Positions 4,357 to 6,809 of a stretch of 6,809 nucleotides of DNA are shown one piece after another; positions within the stretch are counted from its first letter, which is position 1, and the number at the start of each line of letters is the position of its first letter. The notes under the pieces were generated by a model. It was given only the letters and a program-made list of their open reading frames with translations, ran no database searches and was not told the origin of the DNA. This stretch comes from DATBAK01 sp036787815 (GTDB taxonomy: Bacteria > Actinomycetota > Acidimicrobiia > IMCC26256 > PALSA-610), in NCBI GenBank assembly GCA_036787815.1, contig DAIQOP010000218.1:1-6809 (forward strand). The letters run 5' to 3'. The position numbers and the translations under genes are program-made.

Positions 4357-6809
4357 TCCTTCGGCCCGGTTCGCGATCCAACGGCGGACGGTGTCGTCGG
4401 CACCGGCCGATGCCACGAGCGCGACGGCGACGTCGGCGAGCCCCGCTTCGGGCGGGTCGTCGCGTTCCGACAAGAGCAACGCGCAGATCGCCCGGTGCAC
4501 GATCCACAGGCCCGGGAACGTCGGGCGGTGGATCCAGCCGAGCAGCCACTCGACATCGGGCTCGGTGTCAGGGGGCCCGAGCGCGGAAACGAGCGCTCCC
4601 GGGAAGTAGGGGCTGAACCGCTGGCGGCCCGACCCGGCCCTGCGCATGCGGTCCTCGTAGCGCTCGCTGAAGAGGACGTCTGCTTGCGGCTGCTCACCGC
4701 GAAGAAGGTGGAGAAATGCACGCTCGTAATGAAGCTGGGTGGTCTCCCCTGGGAGGTGCAGGTCGTGGAGCGCCCACGGTGGCCCCTCCAGCGCGCGCAG
4801 TGCGAGCTCTTGGAGTGTCGCCACCTGCGAAGGGAGGTGAGCTCGTACTCGATCTTCGAAGAGGCGCCGAGCAGCACCCGACGTTCCGGTCCACACCAAG
4901 CTGCACAGCGCGGCGACCGCGGGTGTGGCGGCTTCCGTCGTGTCGCCGATCGCGAGGTAGCGATCCGTGAGGGCTAGGAGCTCGCTGTGGATCTGCGTCG
5001 GCACACGTGAGCGTGCCGCGCGCGCGACGGTCGCGAGCAGGTCGGCTTCGATGCGCTTGCTGACGTCGAGAGGAGCGGAGGAAAGCTCGGGTAGCCAACG
5101 TTCGAGCGCTTCGGGGGACTCGGTGTCGAGCGCGGTGCCGCAGATCGCGACGGCGAGGGGTCCCACACTCGCAAGGTCGCCGAGCTCCGTTGCCTTCTGT
5201 GCAGCGTCGAGCGCGAGCGCCAGCGCTTCCTCCGGCGAGTCGATGTACAGCGTCTCGACGAAGGCGGGCGCCGACGCGACGAAGCCGCGGACGTCGCCGG
5301 CTTCCCGTTGTTCGGCCAACGCCCGACGCGTGCGTGTGATCGCGTCGGTGAAGTATCCGCCGACGTTGAGAACGAGGTCGCTCGCGACCTGGGCCGCTTC
5401 CGCGGCGAGCCGCGCCGCGAGGCCGCTCGCTCCAGCGGACCGTGCATCGTCCGCCGCGTGGTCGAGCAAGGCGAGCGCCTCCTCGTGATGACCGGTGTGA
5501 GAGAGGACGGTGCCGAAGGTGACGGTGTGCGCGGCCGCTTCAAGCGGCGCGTCGCGGAGAAGGGTGAGCGCGCGTCGACCGAATGTCGCGGCGTCGGCGA
5601 GGTCGCCGGTCGCGTAGGCCGCGCGTGTCGCGAGCACGAGGCGACGCGCGGCGAGCGCCCCGCGACCGGGTTCCGGTCCGACGAGCGCGCGCGCACGCTC
5701 GTACTCGCCGCGGTCGAGCGCGAGCTCGGTGTCGAGCAGATCGGCGAGGCCGGGTTCGGCCTCGCTCTGCGTCTCGCGCAGGAGCGCGATCCACTCGCTC
5801 GCGGCCTGGAGCGAGAGCCGGTCGAGGGCGTCGCGCCCGGCGTCGGCCGCGGCGCGTGCCGCGAGCGGCGCGGCGGCGCGATCGCCGAGGCGGAACGCGG
5901 TGCCGGCCTGCACGGCGACGATCTCGGGCGGCGCACCCGCGCGATCGAGCGTGGCGCCGAGTTGGCTGTGGAGCTCGAGCCGTCGGGCCTCGTCGAGGCT
6001 CGCGTACGCGACCTCCCGAAGGAGCGGATGCCGGAAGTGCGCTTCGGTCGAGGCCGTGAGCGTGGAGCTCATGCGCACCCGTGCCACGCCGGCGCGGTAG
6101 AGGTCGGGGACCGCGTCGAGGAAGGCGCGGCCGAGGGCCTCGGGCCAGAAGTGGTCGCCGCAGGCCGCCGCGAGGCCGAGCGCGTCGCGCAGCGGCGGCT
6201 CGTACGAAGCGAACCTCGACGCGATCAGCTCGGGGAGACTGCTCCCGGAATCGAGCGATTCGCCGCGGGCCAGCGCGAGCGCGGCTTCGCGCGCGTGCAA
6301 CGGGTTGCCGCCGGCAACGGCGAGGATGTCGGCGACCGGGCCGGCGGCGGCCGGCCGCGCGCCGGTGCCGACGCGGCCGTCGTCGGCTTCGAGATCGGCC
6401 ACGAGCGCGGCGATGGCCTCGGGTGGGAGCGGGCCGAGGTGGAGGACCTCGCAGCCGAGCTCGTCGGGATCGATCCAGCTCGGCCGCGAGGTGCACCAAA
6501 GCGCGCCGGGAACACCCGCGCGCAGCGCGAGGCGGCTGAGGAGGTCGAGCAGCTCGAGCGATGCGTGGTGCAGGTCTTCGACGATGCACACGATCGGCGC
6601 GGCCCGGGCGAGCACCGCGGCCATGGCGTCGGCGACGACCACCGGATCGACCTCGGCCTCGCCGCCGCCGGATCCGCTGCTCAGCCCCACCGCGCGCGCG
6701 AGCGCGGCGCCGGGCGCGGCGCCCGCGGCCCGCACGAGCTCGGTCACGCCGGCGCGGTCGCGGCCGAGGTCGAGCAGCCACGAAGCGACGACCCGCACGT
6801 CGCCCCGGG
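4327..6809 (-). CDS. AAA/STAND-type ATPase with long helical-repeat (TPR-like) region, N-terminus cut by window edge
   Basis: C-terminal 826 residues of a large signalling ATPase; the frame is open to the last base, so the GTG at 6798 is an internal Val and not a start. Numbering from the first full codon (6807): Walker B with PIVCIVEDLHHAS (Glu77-Asp78); the TSRP sensor-like motif (106-109); PLPPEA; then GGNPL (166-170), typical of STAND ATPases; and FRHPLLREVAY (258-268), the join to the repeats in LuxR-type and cyclase-linked ATPases. From about 285 to the end it is a Leu/Ala-rich helical solenoid like TPR repeats. The Walker A loop must lie upstream, outside. The protein stops with RRWIANRAEGSGARGDRAV and has no LuxR helix-turn-helix, so it is not a standard LAL/MalT regulator. 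In this superfamily such proteins often carry an N-terminal class III adenylate cyclase or another effector, which would be off-window: inference. It converges on the c-di-GMP enzyme. Confidence 0.88.
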   Translation of the reverse strand, partial: RGDVRVVASWLLDLGRDRAGVTELVRAAGAAPGAALARAVGLSSGSGGGEAEVDPVVVADAMAAVLARAAPIVCIVEDLHHASLELLDLLSRLALRAGVPGALWCTSRPSWIDPDELGCEVLHLGPLPPEAIAALVADLEADDGRVGTGARPAAAGPVADILAVAGGNPLHAREAALALARGESLDSGSSLPELIASRFASYEPPLRDALGLAAACGDHFWPEALGRAFLDAVPDLYRAGVARVRMSSTLTASTEAHFRHPLLREVAYASLDEARRLELHSQLGATLDRAGAPPEIVAVQAGTAFRLGDRAAAPLAARAAADAGRDALDRLSLQAASEWIALLRETQSEAEPGLADLLDTELALDRGEYERARALVGPEPGRGALAARRLVLATRAAYATGDLADAATFGRRALTLLRDAPLEAAAHTVTFGTVLSHTGHHEEALALLDHAADDARSAGASGLAARLAAEAAQVASDLVLNVGGYFTDAITRTRRALAEQREAGDVRGFVASAPAFVETLYIDSPEEALALALDAAQKATELGDLASVGPLAVAICGTALDTESPEALERWLPELSSAPLDVSKRIEADLLATVARAARSRVPTQIHSELLALTDRYLAIGDTTEAATPAVAALCSLVWTGTSGAARRLFEDRVRAHLPSQVATLQELALRALEGPPWALHDLHLPGETTQLHYERAFLHLLRGEQPQADVLFSERYEDRMRRAGSGRQRFSPYFPGALVSALGPPDTEPDVEWLLGWIHRPTFPGLWIVHRAICALLLSERDDPPEAGLADVAVALVASAGADDTVRRWIANRAEGSGARGDRAV

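Noticed and set aside
5540..6781. 413-codon minus-strand ORF
   Set aside because: Arg-rich shadow of the ATPase in another frame of the same strand; the true frame carries Walker B and the FRHPLLREVAY motif.
1..6809. Mobile element, CRISPR array, tRNA or rRNA
   Set aside because: No transposase or integrase motif, no regularly spaced direct repeats, no cloverleaf and no long terminal inverted repeats were seen, and base composition is even throughout.

Overview
The window is a very GC-rich stretch (G or C at most third codon positions) of what looks like an actinomycete chromosome. This rests on codon use and on gene families: the small hydratase closely resembles mycobacterial Rv0130/HtdZ, and the other genes are typical actinobacterial multidomain signalling proteins. 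An uncultured lineage such as Acidimicrobiia or Thermoleophilia would fit, but the sequence alone does not settle this. I see no tRNA, rRNA, CRISPR array, insertion sequence or phage gene.

Left part (1-1207): a lipid-metabolism pair transcribed divergently from a 77-bp gap. On the minus strand is an HSD10-like short-chain dehydrogenase (3-hydroxyacyl-CoA dehydrogenase type), cut off by the window start. On the plus strand is a single-hotdog MaoC/R-hydratase. The hydratase stop codon lies inside a perfect 10-bp inverted repeat that probably ends transcription from both sides.

Middle part (1208-1767): this stretch contains a minus-strand ORF for a 51-residue peptide with a strong Shine-Dalgarno and a signal-peptide-like sequence. 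If cleaved, it would release about 15 residues. Between it and the next gene lies 383 bp of divergent intergenic DNA. This holds several hairpins, a 10-bp palindrome and a possible 34-codon leader ORF that runs into the next gene's start.

Right part (1768-6809): a large membrane-bound GAF-GGDEF-EAL protein for cyclic di-GMP turnover runs on the plus strand. Its EAL catalytic residues are intact. Its GGDEF motif is GGDEY, and there is no RxxD inhibitory site in the usual place. It converges on, and overlaps tail-to-tail by 30 bp, a minus-strand ATPase/helical-repeat protein. That protein has lost its N-terminus to the window edge and ends without a DNA-binding domain.

How the genes relate: the first pair probably serves acyl-CoA oxidation or remodelling. 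The right part looks like signal transduction: c-di-GMP turnover beside a STAND-type ATPase that, by family, could carry a nucleotide cyclase domain outside the window. The new-looking elements are the secreted micropeptide and the structured, divergent control region it shares with the c-di-GMP enzyme. A functional link between them is inference only.
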